A stretch of DNA of 64,000 nucleotides from Algibacter pacificus (GCF_008033385.1 NZ_VOGY01000004.1:248001-312000), one strand, 5' to 3'. Shown: positions 20,449-28,797, numbered from the stretch's first letter. Program-made: numbers and translations. Notes: generated by a model not told the origin, from the sequence alone.

Positions 20449-20599
20449 GTGTTAAGGATAGCAGCGGCATCCTTTTTGTGAAGCTAAAAAAAAACTTTTT
20501 ATAAATACAGAAACCTTTTTAACGATCTCTAAACACAGAAAAACAAACGAAACACTTCACAAAAAGATATAGCGAATAGCCTGACCCGTAGGGGAACAC
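20449..20599. ncRNA. Candidate structured RNA element between the DTW gene and rplS
   Basis: Within 151 non-coding bases, four pairings nest: a closing stem GTGTT (20449-20453) with AACAC (20595-20599); a hairpin GGAT-A-GC...GCATCC (20456-20472); a 12-base perfect long-range stem (20472-20483 with 20555-20566, CTTTTTGTGAAG/CTTCACAAAAAG) that encloses 71 A-rich bases; and a small CCC-GTA-GGG hairpin (20585-20593). Short G/C-rich words (AGCAGCGGC, AGCGAATAGCC) stand out against AT-rich surroundings. I have an unverified impression that similar elements recur between genes in flavobacteria. Strand and function are not settled. Confidence 0.5.
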
Positions 20600-20641
20600 C
20601 ATAAAAAATAAATTTTTAATTGGATGTATTAAATTATTGAG

Positions 20642-20649
20642 TATATTTG
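20642..20649 (+). promoter_or_regulatory. Bacteroidota-type -7 promoter box of rplS
   Basis: TATATTTG is an exact TAnnTTTG match with a TTGG 18 bases upstream as a partial -33 element. Transcription would start near 20656 and leave a leader of about 70 bases. The flanking string TTTGCAGCCAATTT is shared, apart from the -7 variation, with the rpsF promoter at 33222-33236. Confidence 0.65.
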
Positions 20650-20651
20650 CA

Positions 20652-20724
20652 GCCAATTTCGGGTTAACCTCTGGCGAAAATCGTGAATGTTGTTCTGAAT
20701 TAATAATTAAATAACTATAAAGAT
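20652..20724 (+). promoter_or_regulatory. rplS leader, possible ribosomal-protein autoregulatory RNA
   Basis: The leader contains two mutually exclusive pairings: GCCA (20652-20655) with TGGC (20672-20675), and TTTCG (20657-20661) with CGAAA (20675-20679), the latter enclosing the palindrome GGTTAACC (20662-20669). Leaders in front of flavobacterial ribosomal-protein genes have been described as autoregulatory; whether this one belongs to such a class needs a covariance search. Confidence 0.35.
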
Positions 20725-21075
20725 ATGCAATCTTTAATAAAATTTGTTCAAGACGAGTTTGTAACAAAAAAGGATTTTCCAGAGTTTGGAGCTGGAGACA
20801 CAATTACTGTGTTTTACGAAATTAAAGAGGGTGCTAAAACACGTACTCAGTTTTTTAGAGGTGTAGTAATTCAAAGAAGAGGTTCAGGTTCAACTGAGAC
20901 TTTTACAATTAGAAAAATGTCTGGTACTATTGGTGTGGAACGTATTTTCCCTGTTAATTTACCGGCATTACAAAAAATAGAAGTTAACAAACGTGGTAAA
21001 GTACGTAGAGCTAGAATCTTCTACTTTAGAGGTTTAACTGGTAAAAAAGCCAGAATTACTGAGCGTAGACGTTAA
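20725..21075 (+). CDS. rplS: Ribosomal protein bL19
   Basis: The 116-residue protein has normal L19 length and the conserved segments GDTITVFYEIKEG, RTQFFRGVVIQRRGSGSTETFTIRKMS, GVERIFPVNLPAL and GKVRRARIFYFRGLTGKKARI. It is a large-subunit protein at the interface with the small subunit. It has its own promoter (20642-20649) and a strong terminator (21103-21132). Confidence 0.98.
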   Translation: MQSLIKFVQDEFVTKKDFPEFGAGDTITVFYEIKEGAKTRTQFFRGVVIQRRGSGSTETFTIRKMSGTIGVERIFPVNLPALQKIEVNKRGKVRRARIFYFRGLTGKKARITERRR

Positions 21076-21102
21076 TTACAAAACACTGTTTTACAGTAAG
21101 TT

Positions 21103-21136
21103 AAAAGCCTTAAGATATCTCTTAAGGCTTTTTTTA
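21103..21136 (+). terminator. Intrinsic terminator of rplS
   Basis: AAAAGCCTTAAG (21103-21114) and CTTAAGGCTTTT (21121-21132) are exact complements with a 6-base loop and a downstream T-run. Confidence 0.9.
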
Positions 21137-21674
21137 TTAACAAAAGTTAATAACCTAAGTTCGTAAGTTGTTGACAACTAAAACCTTAAGCGTTTTAAAA
21201 ACAGAGATTGTGGTTGTATATTAGCAATAGAAATAATGACAACACTAGTTGGTTTCACTTAAAAACTGAATTTACATGATATTCTAAATAAGACCAGGTT
21301 CTTATAGATATTGTTTTTTAAGATTTTGTGACTTCAGGTGTATGCGTGAGTTACAAAAACAGTCGTTGGAAAGCCTAAAATGCTAAAAGCAAGATAGCTT
21401 AACAATAGACAGCTTATAAAAAGGCACATAAACGAAAATTTATGTCCGTTTTAAAAGTTTTACGCTTGGTAAGATATATGTGAAAGCATAGAAAAACCAT
21501 GAGTATCGAGAAAAACAGTTACCCTGATATATTAATATAATAGGTCAATACATTTTGAAAATTATAGTAATATGTCAATTGAAATAGTAAATTGGAATTG
21601 AATAGATTTTGATGTATCTTCAAATCGGCTTAGTAGCAATACTAAATTCAAGAAAACAAAAAAACTATTTCAAA
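21133..21674. other. Long gene-free interval with local hairpins
   Basis: No open frame of useful length is present on either strand. Local structures include a palindrome AGTTGT-TG-ACAACT (21166-21179), a GTGACT/AGTTAC stem (with one G-U pair) around 21328-21353, and a perfect 7-base hairpin ACATAAA/TTTATGT (21426-21432, 21439-21445). Possible contents are a small RNA or the worn remains of inserted DNA. I cannot assign it to either. Confidence 0.35.
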
Positions 21675-21720
21675 AAAAGCCATATCAAAGGAGGTTAAAT
21701 ACGTCATTGATATGGCTTTT
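21675..21720. terminator. 14-bp hairpin with AGGAGG loop, probable bidirectional terminator
   Basis: Perfect 14-base arms (21675-21688 and 21707-21720, core AAAAGCCATATCAA) enclose an 18-base loop that begins AGGAGG; the whole string CAAAGGAGGT at 21686-21695 equals ten bases of the dnaA leader (9372-9381). Read on the minus strand the stem is followed by seven T residues; on the plus strand the stem itself ends in TTTT. The exposed Shine-Dalgarno-like loop is unusual. Confidence 0.6.
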
Positions 21721-21836
21721 ACATTTTGTAAAATAGGGCTTCTTTTTTATTTTATTATCCTTCAATATCGCGTATCGACTTCCCAATCGCCAAATGTAAA
21801 AGTGACGAGATTATTTTAAATGTAAAAAATACATTT
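21717..21836. promoter_or_regulatory. Inverted TGTAAAA motifs upstream of the gal operon
   Basis: TTTTACA-TTT-TGTAAAA (21717-21733) and AAATGTA-AAAAA-TACATTT (21818-21836) are perfect dyads; TGTAAAA also appears at 21795 and 21881. They could be operator sites for a sugar-responsive regulator. AT-rich composition makes chance copies possible. Confidence 0.35.
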
Positions 21837-21874
21837 AATTTCAATAAAACAACTGTTTTTCAAAATTCAGTTCC

Positions 21875-21882
21875 TATATTTG
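21875..21882 (+). promoter_or_regulatory. Bacteroidota-type -7 promoter box of the gal operon
   Basis: TATATTTG is an exact TAnnTTTG match 28 bases upstream of the galM TTG start. No TTTG is found at -33, which would fit an activated promoter. Confidence 0.6.
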
Positions 21883-21910
21883 TAAAACAAATTATTTTAA
21901 ACTAAACATT

Positions 21911-22789
21911 TTGTACACAATAAACCACACTAAAAGCACTCTAGAACTCACTAATTCTAACCAAAGCGTTTTTGCTAAAGTATGTTTAGAAGATGGTGCT
22001 AGTCTAAAAGAATTAAAACTTTCTGGCCACTCATTAATACAAGATCTAAGTCCGTTAGAATACAAAAACACTTATGCCTCGTCCATTTTATTCCCTTTCG
22101 CAAATAGAATAAACAATGGCGTTTATGATTATAAAGGCGCACGTTACAAATTCCCAATTAATGAAGAAGCCAATAACAATGCTATTCACGGTTTAATTTT
22201 TAACAAAACATTTAAAGTTACAAACGAGGTTGCTACAAAAGACAGCGCATCGGTAACACTTGTTTATGATGAACAACAACCCTCTATAGGTTTTCCTTTT
22301 ACATATAAAATTACGCTGGATTATATTTTAACGGCAATCAATTTGGATTTAAAAATTACCGTTACCAATACAGACACCAAAGATTTTCCTTTTACCTTAG
22401 GTTGGCATCCGTATTTTTTAAGTCAAGATTTACCGCAAAGCACCTTATCTTTTCAAAGTTCTAAAAAAATGGTTTTTAACGACCAAATGATTACCATTGA
22501 TACCATTGATAATCCAGATGATTCTGAGCTGAAAATAGAAAACAAACAACTGGATGATTGTTGGGAATTAGACCAGACAGAAGTTCTTTTCTCGACACCA
22601 AATTACAACTTGAGTATCAATTCTACTGAAAAAAACAGCTTTTTACAGGCCTATACCCCACCGCTTAATAACGTGATTGCTATAGAACCTACAACCGGTA
22701 TTTCAGATAGTTTTAATAATAAAATAGGCTTAAAAACGCTGGAACCTAATGAAACTTATAAAGTAACCTGGAACCTTAGACTAAACTAA
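21911..22789 (+). CDS. galM: Aldose 1-epimerase (galactose mutarotase)
   Basis: The 292-residue enzyme interconverts alpha and beta anomers of galactose. Family marks are NRINNGVYDYKGARYKFPINE, the histidine in NAIHGLIFN, a second in LGWHPYF, and IEPTTGISDSFNN with the catalytic Glu. The start is TTG at 21911 (TTG TAC ACA ATA), which fits the family N-terminus and the short leader after the -7 box. First gene of galM-galK-galT; the gap to galK is 17 bases. Confidence 0.93.
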   Translation: MYTINHTKSTLELTNSNQSVFAKVCLEDGASLKELKLSGHSLIQDLSPLEYKNTYASSILFPFANRINNGVYDYKGARYKFPINEEANNNAIHGLIFNKTFKVTNEVATKDSASVTLVYDEQQPSIGFPFTYKITLDYILTAINLDLKITVTNTDTKDFPFTLGWHPYFLSQDLPQSTLSFQSSKKMVFNDQMITIDTIDNPDDSELKIENKQLDDCWELDQTEVLFSTPNYNLSINSTEKNSFLQAYTPPLNNVIAIEPTTGISDSFNNKIGLKTLEPNETYKVTWNLRLN

Positions 22790-22806
22790 AACGCTACTAC
22801 AATATT

Positions 22807-23955
22807 ATGAATACTACATTAGTACAAACAATAAAGCAACAATTTCTAAAAAAATTCAACCAAAATCCTTTAATGATATTTTCTCCCGGAAGAATCAACA
22901 TTATTGGAGAGCACACCGATTACAACGATGGTTTTGTATTTCCTGCCGCCGTAAACAAAGGAATTATTGCTGCTATTAATAAAACCACAGCAGAAACATC
23001 AATAGTTTGTGCCAATGATTTAGATGACACCATTATGTTTTCAGTAGATACCATAGCCCCAATGGCCAAAGAGAGTTGGGGAAATTATGTATTGGGTGTT
23101 ATTGCTGAAATTCAGAAACTAGGGAAAACGATCGGTAATTTTAATATGGTTTTTGGTGGCGATATTCCATCTGGTTCTGGCATGTCTTCTTCTGCTGCAT
23201 TAGAAAACAGTGTTGTTTTTGGACTAAATGAATTATTTAACTTAGCGCTAAGTAAAGCCGAAATGATATTAATATCGCAAAAAGCGGAACATCATTATGT
23301 TGGTGTTAATTGCGGAATTATGGACCAATACGCCAGTATGTTTGGTATTAAAAACCATGCTTTACTTTTAGACTGTCGTTCGATTGAAGCGAAACCTTTC
23401 GAAATTAATTTCGAAAATTACGAGCTGATGCTCATCAATACCAACGTAAAGCATAGCCTATCCGATAGTGCTTATAACGACCGCCGATCGGTATGCGAAA
23501 GTATTTCCGAAATGCTAAATATAAAAGCTTTGAGAGATGCTACCGAGAGTGATTTACAGCAAGTAAAAGATAAAGTAACTCCCGAGAATTATCAAAAAGC
23601 ACTATTCGTAATACAAGAAAACACGCGCGCAGAACAAGCCTCTATAGCTATGGAAAATGGCGATTTAGAAACATTAGGTGCTCTAATTTATGGCTCACAC
23701 AATGGGTTACAACATCAATATAAAGTAAGTTGTGATGAGTTGGATTTCCTTGTAGACCGTACCAAAGAAAATAAAGCCATTTTAGGTGCCCGCATGATGG
23801 GTGGAGGTTTTGGCGGTTGTACCATAAATTTAATAGCCAAAGATGCTGTTGAAGATTTTAAAACTACGGTATCAAAAGCTTATAAAAACGAGTTTGGTAA
23901 AGACTGCTCTATTTATTCTGTAGAACTTTCCGATGGCACGCATCTTATAAAATAA
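22807..23955 (+). CDS. galK: Galactokinase
   Basis: The 382-residue GHMP kinase phosphorylates galactose at C1. It shows the galactokinase signature GRINIIGEHTDYNDGFVFP, the ATP loop GGDIPSGSGMSSSAALE, the catalytic-base region CGIMDQYASMFG, and the C-terminal ARMMGGGFGGCTINLI. Length is normal. It lies between galM and galT, with no transporter or epimerase GalE in view, so UDP-glucose 4-epimerase must be elsewhere. Confidence 0.97.
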   Translation: MNTTLVQTIKQQFLKKFNQNPLMIFSPGRINIIGEHTDYNDGFVFPAAVNKGIIAAINKTTAETSIVCANDLDDTIMFSVDTIAPMAKESWGNYVLGVIAEIQKLGKTIGNFNMVFGGDIPSGSGMSSSAALENSVVFGLNELFNLALSKAEMILISQKAEHHYVGVNCGIMDQYASMFGIKNHALLLDCRSIEAKPFEINFENYELMLINTNVKHSLSDSAYNDRRSVCESISEMLNIKALRDATESDLQQVKDKVTPENYQKALFVIQENTRAEQASIAMENGDLETLGALIYGSHNGLQHQYKVSCDELDFLVDRTKENKAILGARMMGGGFGGCTINLIAKDAVEDFKTTVSKAYKNEFGKDCSIYSVELSDGTHLIK

Positions 23956-23977
23956 TTCAATATTTAAAGACATTAAA

Positions 23978-24997
23978 ATGACAACCGATTTACAAGATTA
24001 CTCTCATAAGCGTTACAATATATTAACTGGCGAGTGGGTTTTAGTTTCTCCACACCGTGCTAAACGACCTTGGCAAGGCCAAAACGAAACGGTAAATAAC
24101 GAAGTCCGTCCATCTCATGATGAAAACTGCTATTTATGCGCAGGAAACACCAGAATTAATGGTGAAAAAAATCCTGATTATAAAGACGTTTTTGTATTTA
24201 CAAACGATTTTGCCGCTTTACAAACCGATTCTAAAGCATTTAAAGTTGAAGACGGGCTACTAAAAGCGCAAAGCGAACAAGGCATTTGTAAAGTGATATG
24301 TTTTAGTCCAGACCATTCTAAAAGTTTAGCAGATATGGCACCAGTTGACATTATAAAAGTGGTACTAGCTTGGCAAAGAGAATACAAAGCACTTGCAGAA
24401 TATGATTTAATAAATTATGTTCAAATTTTTGAAAATAAAGGCGCAGTTATGGGCTGTAGCAACCCGCATCCGCATGGACAAATTTGGAGTCAAACCACTT
24501 TACCTAATGAAGTTGACAAGAAAAACACGCATCAATTAAACTACTTTAATAAAAACAAAAGCAGTCTTTTAGGCGATTATTTAGCTCAAGAATTAGAAAA
24601 TCAAGAACGTATTATTTTTGAAAACGATGCCTTTGTTGTGCTGATTCCATTTTGGGCCGTTTGGCCATTCGAAACCATGATTGTTCCTAAAAAACATCAA
24701 AAAAATATTTTAGAATTATCTGGAAAAGACACCTTGCTTTACGCGGAAGCGATTTCGGTAATAACAAAAGCTTACGATAAGTTGTTTAACACCTCTTTTC
24801 CATATTCTAGTGGCATTCATCAAGCGCCAACAGACGGCGAAGCTAATACACATTGGCATTGGCACATGAGTTTCTATCCACCATTATTACGTAGTGCCAC
24901 CGTTAAAAAGTTTATGGTAGGTTACGAAATGTTTGGATCGCCTCAACGTGATATTACAGCTGAAAGTGCTGTAAACATGTTGAAGGATTTACTCTAA
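23978..24997 (+). CDS. galT: Galactose-1-phosphate uridylyltransferase
   Basis: The 339-residue enzyme exchanges UMP between UDP-glucose and galactose-1-phosphate. The catalytic HPH motif is CSNPHPHGQIW with nucleophile H166. A CYLCAGNTR zinc site lies near residue 51 and the C-terminal HWHWHMSFYPP supplies the other metal site. Last gene of the Leloir operon; a strong terminator (25012-25047) follows. Confidence 0.97.
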   Translation: MTTDLQDYSHKRYNILTGEWVLVSPHRAKRPWQGQNETVNNEVRPSHDENCYLCAGNTRINGEKNPDYKDVFVFTNDFAALQTDSKAFKVEDGLLKAQSEQGICKVICFSPDHSKSLADMAPVDIIKVVLAWQREYKALAEYDLINYVQIFENKGAVMGCSNPHPHGQIWSQTTLPNEVDKKNTHQLNYFNKNKSSLLGDYLAQELENQERIIFENDAFVVLIPFWAVWPFETMIVPKKHQKNILELSGKDTLLYAEAISVITKAYDKLFNTSFPYSSGIHQAPTDGEANTHWHWHMSFYPPLLRSATVKKFMVGYEMFGSPQRDITAESAVNMLKDLL

Positions 24998-25011
24998 ACT
25001 TTATAAAACAA

Positions 25012-25047
25012 AAACGGCCTGAAAAGCATATTACTTTCAGGCCGTTT
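25012..25047. terminator. Bidirectional terminator between galT and mazG
   Basis: AAACGGCCTGAAA (25012-25024) and TTTCAGGCCGTTT (25035-25047) are exact complements with a 10-base loop. It lies between convergent genes. Confidence 0.9.
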
Positions 25048-25065
25048 CATATATAAAAATATTAA

Positions 25066-25839
25066 TTACAATAGTTTAGCTTCTTCCCAAAACACATCCA
25101 TTTCTGCAAGTGTCATTTCTGATAAAGGTTTATTCAAACTTTTTGCTTTAGATTCCAAATACTGAAAACGTTTAGAAAACTTTTTATTTGTGCGTTCCAA
25201 AGCATTTTCTGGGTTTATATTTTTAAAACGGGCATAGTTCACTAACGAAAAAAGCACGTCGCCAAACTCACTTTCCATAGCGTCTTCATTATTGGCTTCC
25301 ACTTCTGCTTTAAACTCGTTGATTTCTTCTTCTACTTTTTCCCAAACTTGATTTGGTTCTTCCCAATCGAAACCAACACCAGCTACTTTTTCCTGAATAC
25401 GATTTGCTTTCACTAAAGCCGGTAAACTTTTTGGAACCCCTTCCAAAACACTTGTTTTACCTTCTTTAAGCTTTAAATTTTCCCAATTACGCTTAACATC
25501 AGCTTCATTTTCAACTTTAACATCGCCATAAATATGTGGGTGCCTGTGAATTAATTTTTCACAAATGCCATTGCAAACATCAGCAATATCAAAATCATTA
25601 GTTTCGCTTCCTATTTTGGAGTAAAACACAATATGCAAAAGCACATCGCCCAATTCTTTTTTAACTTCTTCCAGGTCATTATCCAAAATAGCATCGCCCA
25701 ACTCGTAAGTTTCCTCTATGGTTAAATGCCTTAGCGTTTCCATAGTTTGCTTTTTGTCCCACGGACATTGCGCACGCAACTCGTCCATAATGGTTAGTAA
25801 TCTATCGAATGCTTTTAATTGATTTTCTCTGGAATTCAT
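25066..25839 (-). CDS. mazG: Nucleoside triphosphate pyrophosphohydrolase MazG
   Basis: The 257-residue protein has two MazG domains. The first holds CPWDKKQTMETLRHLTIEETYELGDAI and the metal-binding KKELGDVLLHIVFYSKI; the second has EEINEFKAEVE ... ESEFGDVLFSLVNYARF. It hydrolyses NTPs to NMP and pyrophosphate and, in other bacteria, affects ppGpp levels. It follows hisS by 8 bases on the same strand, so the two are cotranscribed. Confidence 0.96.
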   Translation of the reverse strand: MNSRENQLKAFDRLLTIMDELRAQCPWDKKQTMETLRHLTIEETYELGDAILDNDLEEVKKELGDVLLHIVFYSKIGSETNDFDIADVCNGICEKLIHRHPHIYGDVKVENEADVKRNWENLKLKEGKTSVLEGVPKSLPALVKANRIQEKVAGVGFDWEEPNQVWEKVEEEINEFKAEVEANNEDAMESEFGDVLFSLVNYARFKNINPENALERTNKKFSKRFQYLESKAKSLNKPLSEMTLAEMDVFWEEAKLL

Positions 25840-25847
25840 AATTCAAT

Positions 25848-27221
25848 TTAACTTTTAATTTTCGCTATTAAAATCTCTAAAGCGACTTTATCTTGCTCAC
25901 CAGAAATCATATTTTTCAATGTATACGTATTCGATTCCATTTCCTGATCGCCTACTAAAACTACAAAAGGAATAGCACGTTTGTTGGCGTGATTCATTTG
26001 TTTTTTCATCTTGGCAGCATCGGGGTAAAGCTCGGCATTAACACCAGCTTCACGTAATGCTTTAATAGCTTTTAAACTGAATAAAGCCTCTTTATCTCCA
26101 AAATTGATAAATAACACTTCGATGTTTTTTGCTACCGTTTCTGGAAATAATCCTAATTCTTCAAGTACTAAATAAATACGGTCCAGTCCAAAACTAATCC
26201 CTACACCACTGACATCTTTCATTCCGAAAATGCCCGTTAAATCGTCATAACGGCCACCACCACCAATAGAACCCATACTTACGGTTTTTGGTGCAGCCAC
26301 TTCAAAAATTGCTCCGGTGTAATAATTTAAACCTCGTGCTAAAGTAACATCGAGCTGTAAGGCTGCGATTTTTAAACCTAATTCTGAAATAGCTTGGTTA
26401 ATAAATGCCAATTCTTCAATCCCTTTTTTTCCTTCTTCGGAAGTATCTAAAATAGATTTTAAACTTTCAATTTGAGATTCGAAATCCCCTGAAAGTGTAA
26501 ATAAAGGTTGAAGTTTAGTGATCCCTTCTTCTGAAATACCTTTAGAACGCATTTCTTCCTTTACCTTCTCCTCGCCTATTTTATCAAGTTTATCTAATGC
26601 AACTGTAAAATCGATTAATTTATCACTAGCTCCAATAACTTCCGCAATACCAGACAGTATTTTTCGGTTATTAATTTTGATAGTAACACCTTCTAATTTT
26701 AAAGCTGAAAACACCGTATCGTAAAGCTGAATAAACTCCACTTCTTGCCAAAGCGATTTAGACCCGACTACATCGGCATCACACTGAAAAAACTCTCTAA
26801 AACGTCCTTTTTGTGGTCTATCGGCACGCCAAACAGGCTGAATTTGATAGCGTTTAAAAGGGAATTCTATCTCATTTTGGTGTTGTACTACATAACGCGC
26901 GAATGGTACGGTTAAATCGTAACGGAGGGCTTTTTCTGAAATACTTGACGTTAATTTCGTCGAATTTTTTTCAGCGTAAGCTTGGTCATTAGCTTTCTTC
27001 AAAAAATCGCCAGAATTCAAAATTTTAAAAATCAATCGATCCCCTTCTTCGCCGTATTTCCCCATTAAGGTATCGGAATTTTCAAAACTAGGTGTTTCTA
27101 TAGGTTGAAACCCGAAGGTTTGAAACGCACCACGAATACTATTAAAAATATAGTTTCGTTTTGCAACTTGTTCTGGGTTAAAATCTCTGGTTCCTTTTGG
27201 AATGCTTGGTTTTTGAGCCAT
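25848..27221 (-). CDS. hisS: Histidyl-tRNA synthetase
   Basis: The 457-residue class II synthetase begins [21 protein letters not shown] (motif region), with motif 2 [23 protein letters not shown], the histidine-binding [14 protein letters not shown], and motif 3 [19 protein letters not shown] ... [12 protein letters not shown]. The C-terminal anticodon domain is present. Length is normal. Repeats typical of the intergenic space lie just upstream (27229-27380). Confidence 0.97.
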   Translation of the reverse strand: MAQKPSIPKGTRDFNPEQVAKRNYIFNSIRGAFQTFGFQPIETPSFENSDTLMGKYGEEGDRLIFKILNSGDFLKKANDQAYAEKNSTKLTSSISEKALRYDLTVPFARYVVQHQNEIEFPFKRYQIQPVWRADRPQKGRFREFFQCDADVVGSKSLWQEVEFIQLYDTVFSALKLEGVTIKINNRKILSGIAEVIGASDKLIDFTVALDKLDKIGEEKVKEEMRSKGISEEGITKLQPLFTLSGDFESQIESLKSILDTSEEGKKGIEELAFINQAISELGLKIAALQLDVTLARGLNYYTGAIFEVAAPKTVSMGSIGGGGRYDDLTGIFGMKDVSGVGISFGLDRIYLVLEELGLFPETVAKNIEVLFINFGDKEALFSLKAIKALREAGVNAELYPDAAKMKKQMNHANKRAIPFVVLVGDQEMESNTYTLKNMISGEQDKVALEILIAKIKS

Positions 27222-27228
27222 ATTTATG

Positions 27229-27242
27229 CCTGCGAAAGCAGG
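27229..27242. repeat. REP-like palindrome, copy 1
   Basis: CCTGC-GAAA-GCAGG forms a 5-bp hairpin with a GAAA loop directly upstream of hisS. It shares the CCTGC/GCAGG stem with copy 2 at 27352-27371. Short dispersed palindromes of this type are common between genes in many bacteria. Confidence 0.55.
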
Positions 27243-27317
27243 TATCTTTTTAATGATTACTAAATGCTTAATATTAGAATCCGCATCTTACCACCACTAA
27301 GGTAATTTGTATGATGA

Positions 27318-27380
27318 GGAATGACAAAAATAATAGTTTAAATTGAAACAGATTCCTGCCTTCGCAGGAATGACAAAAAT
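27318..27380. repeat. Direct repeat GGAATGACAAAAAT plus REP-like palindrome copy 2
   Basis: The 14-base string GGAATGACAAAAAT occurs at 27318-27331 and again at 27367-27380. The second copy joins a perfect hairpin ATTCCTGC-CTTC-GCAGGAAT (27352-27371). The arrangement suggests a dispersed palindromic repeat unit with partial duplication. Confidence 0.6.
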
Positions 27381-27847
27381 TAATTTATCAACTTATAAAA
27401 ATAGTTATACAATTCGCCTTTAGTTATAGAAGCGCCTTGCTCAATCATTTTAAATTTATCTAAGTTTTTATCATCAGAGTATGCTTTATCGGCTTGTAAA
27501 AACTCGACATTTTCGTCCATTAAATTACCACGAAGCCAGTTGTAACCTTCTTGTGTGGTGATATCAACATCATTTTTTAGATTGACAACAATAGCATGCA
27601 TTTTATCTTCTTTTAAATGAAATAAATACATGTGTTGTGGTGCAAAATGCTCAAGATATTCTGCTTTATTTAAAGCGCCTTCCCAAATTAAATCACTAAA
27701 CACATCCAATTCCATTTCAGCTAAATCGGGTTTATTCGCTTTTAAGTTTGTCCACTCATCGGCAGTTATAGATTGTGTTGCCAAAAAGTTTATAAATTCT
27801 TGGTGTAATTCTTCGAACTGTTCTTTTGTTAATCTTGAATATTTCAT
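27380..27847 (-). CDS. DUF6495 family protein
   Basis: From the ATG at 27847 this is a 155-residue protein beginning MKYSRLTKEQFEELHQEFINFLATQ, the usual opening of a flavobacterial protein family of unknown function (DUF6495 as I recall it). Other recognisable parts are EWTNLKANKPDLAEMELDVFSDLIWEGAL and GYNWLRGNLMDENVEFL. It is soluble and has no signal peptide. A TTG eight codons upstream is possible but the ATG fits better. Function unknown. Confidence 0.75.
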   Translation of the reverse strand: MKYSRLTKEQFEELHQEFINFLATQSITADEWTNLKANKPDLAEMELDVFSDLIWEGALNKAEYLEHFAPQHMYLFHLKEDKMHAIVVNLKNDVDITTQEGYNWLRGNLMDENVEFLQADKAYSDDKNLDKFKMIEQGASITKGELYNYFYKLIN

Positions 27848-27886
27848 GATAATCTTTTTATTCTCGCACAATCGAGAATTCTATTT

Positions 27887-28768
27887 TTATTTTTTAATAT
27901 TTAAACTTGCTGCCGCCGCAAAAGGTCTATCGGTTGCAATAACATCGATACCTAAATCTACCCATTTTTGATACAGGGTATCTCCTTTAGCTTCGGCTTG
28001 TTTATCTAAGTTCCCTAGGGTTCCTAACATACAGGTCATTCCTAAATCGTGCAATTTTTTATAAAATGCTTCCGATGACAATCGTGTTCCAGTAAAAGCA
28101 ATCATGTTTTCTGTTGGAATTTCGGAGTGTAATAACCAATCCAATTCTTCTTCATTTCTTGCCGAAACGGATAATAATAAATTTGGCGAAGCTTTATACG
28201 CCGCGCTGGCTTGTTTCATATCATAAGTAATAATTACAGAAACATCTTCTGCTCCAACCTCTTCCACCATAGCCACAACTTGGTCTACAGCAACGCTCTT
28301 TTTTATATCAATAGTTAATATCACATTATTTGTTTTTGCCCAAAGGAGCACGTCTTTAAACAATGGAATTTTAAAAGTGGTTTCGTTTCCAAAATCGTCT
28401 TCCAAATTGTATTGTAATAATTCGTTATAAGTATAATTGGTAATATCGCCTTCGCCTGTAGAGGTTCTATTTAAGGTATTATCATGCATTAATACCAAAA
28501 CATTATCTTTAGTTTTAGCGATATCAATTTCATAAACAGCGGGAATACTATCGTTTATAAACATGATGGTTTCCAAACAATTTTCTGGGTAATACGCTAT
28601 GGACTTACCACCTCTGTGCACACTAATAATAGGCGTACTCTTAGACTGATAAGCGAATCGCTCAAGTAAAATTGATTTTGAAGATTGCTCCTCTTTTTTA
28701 GTCTTTTCTTTACACGAGAAACTCGCTAAAAAAAGACAAAGCATAACTATATATTTCATATTAAACAT
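27887..28768 (-). CDS. Glycerophosphodiester phosphodiesterase lipoprotein
   Basis: The 293-residue protein has a lipoprotein signal (FLASFSC) and a GDPD barrel: ISVHRGG ... YPENCLETIMF, YEIDIAKTKDNVLVLMHDNTLNRTSTGEG with the catalytic His/Glu/Asp residues, and VIATDRPF near the end. It hydrolyses glycerophosphodiesters in the periplasm or at the surface. Two ATGs are possible, 28768 and 28759; the second gives the shorter signal peptide. A terminator T-run abuts the first ATG, so expression is likely to involve read-through or a promoter inside the terminator region. Confidence 0.88.
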   Translation of the reverse strand: MFNMKYIVMLCLFLASFSCKEKTKKEEQSSKSILLERFAYQSKSTPIISVHRGGKSIAYYPENCLETIMFINDSIPAVYEIDIAKTKDNVLVLMHDNTLNRTSTGEGDITNYTYNELLQYNLEDDFGNETTFKIPLFKDVLLWAKTNNVILTIDIKKSVAVDQVVAMVEEVGAEDVSVIITYDMKQASAAYKASPNLLLSVSARNEEELDWLLHSEIPTENMIAFTGTRLSSEAFYKKLHDLGMTCMLGTLGNLDKQAEAKGDTLYQKWVDLGIDVIATDRPFAAAASLNIKK

Positions 28769-28797
28769 AAAAAAAGCGCCCCTTAGTTAAGGAGCGC
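28769..28797 (-). terminator. Intrinsic terminator of the Oar-like receptor gene
   Basis: On the minus strand GCGCTCCTT-AACT-AAGGGGCGC (28797-28776, one G-U pair) is followed by seven T residues that end directly at the glycerophosphodiesterase ATG. Confidence 0.85.

Noticed and set aside
21616-21735. A roughly 40-codon open frame through the hairpin region
   Set aside because: It has no ATG start, is short, and is interrupted upstream by a stop; it reads like random coding with no family resemblance.
27229-27380. CRISPR array
   Set aside because: Only two palindromes and one duplicated 14-mer, no regular repeat-spacer pattern, no cas genes in the window.
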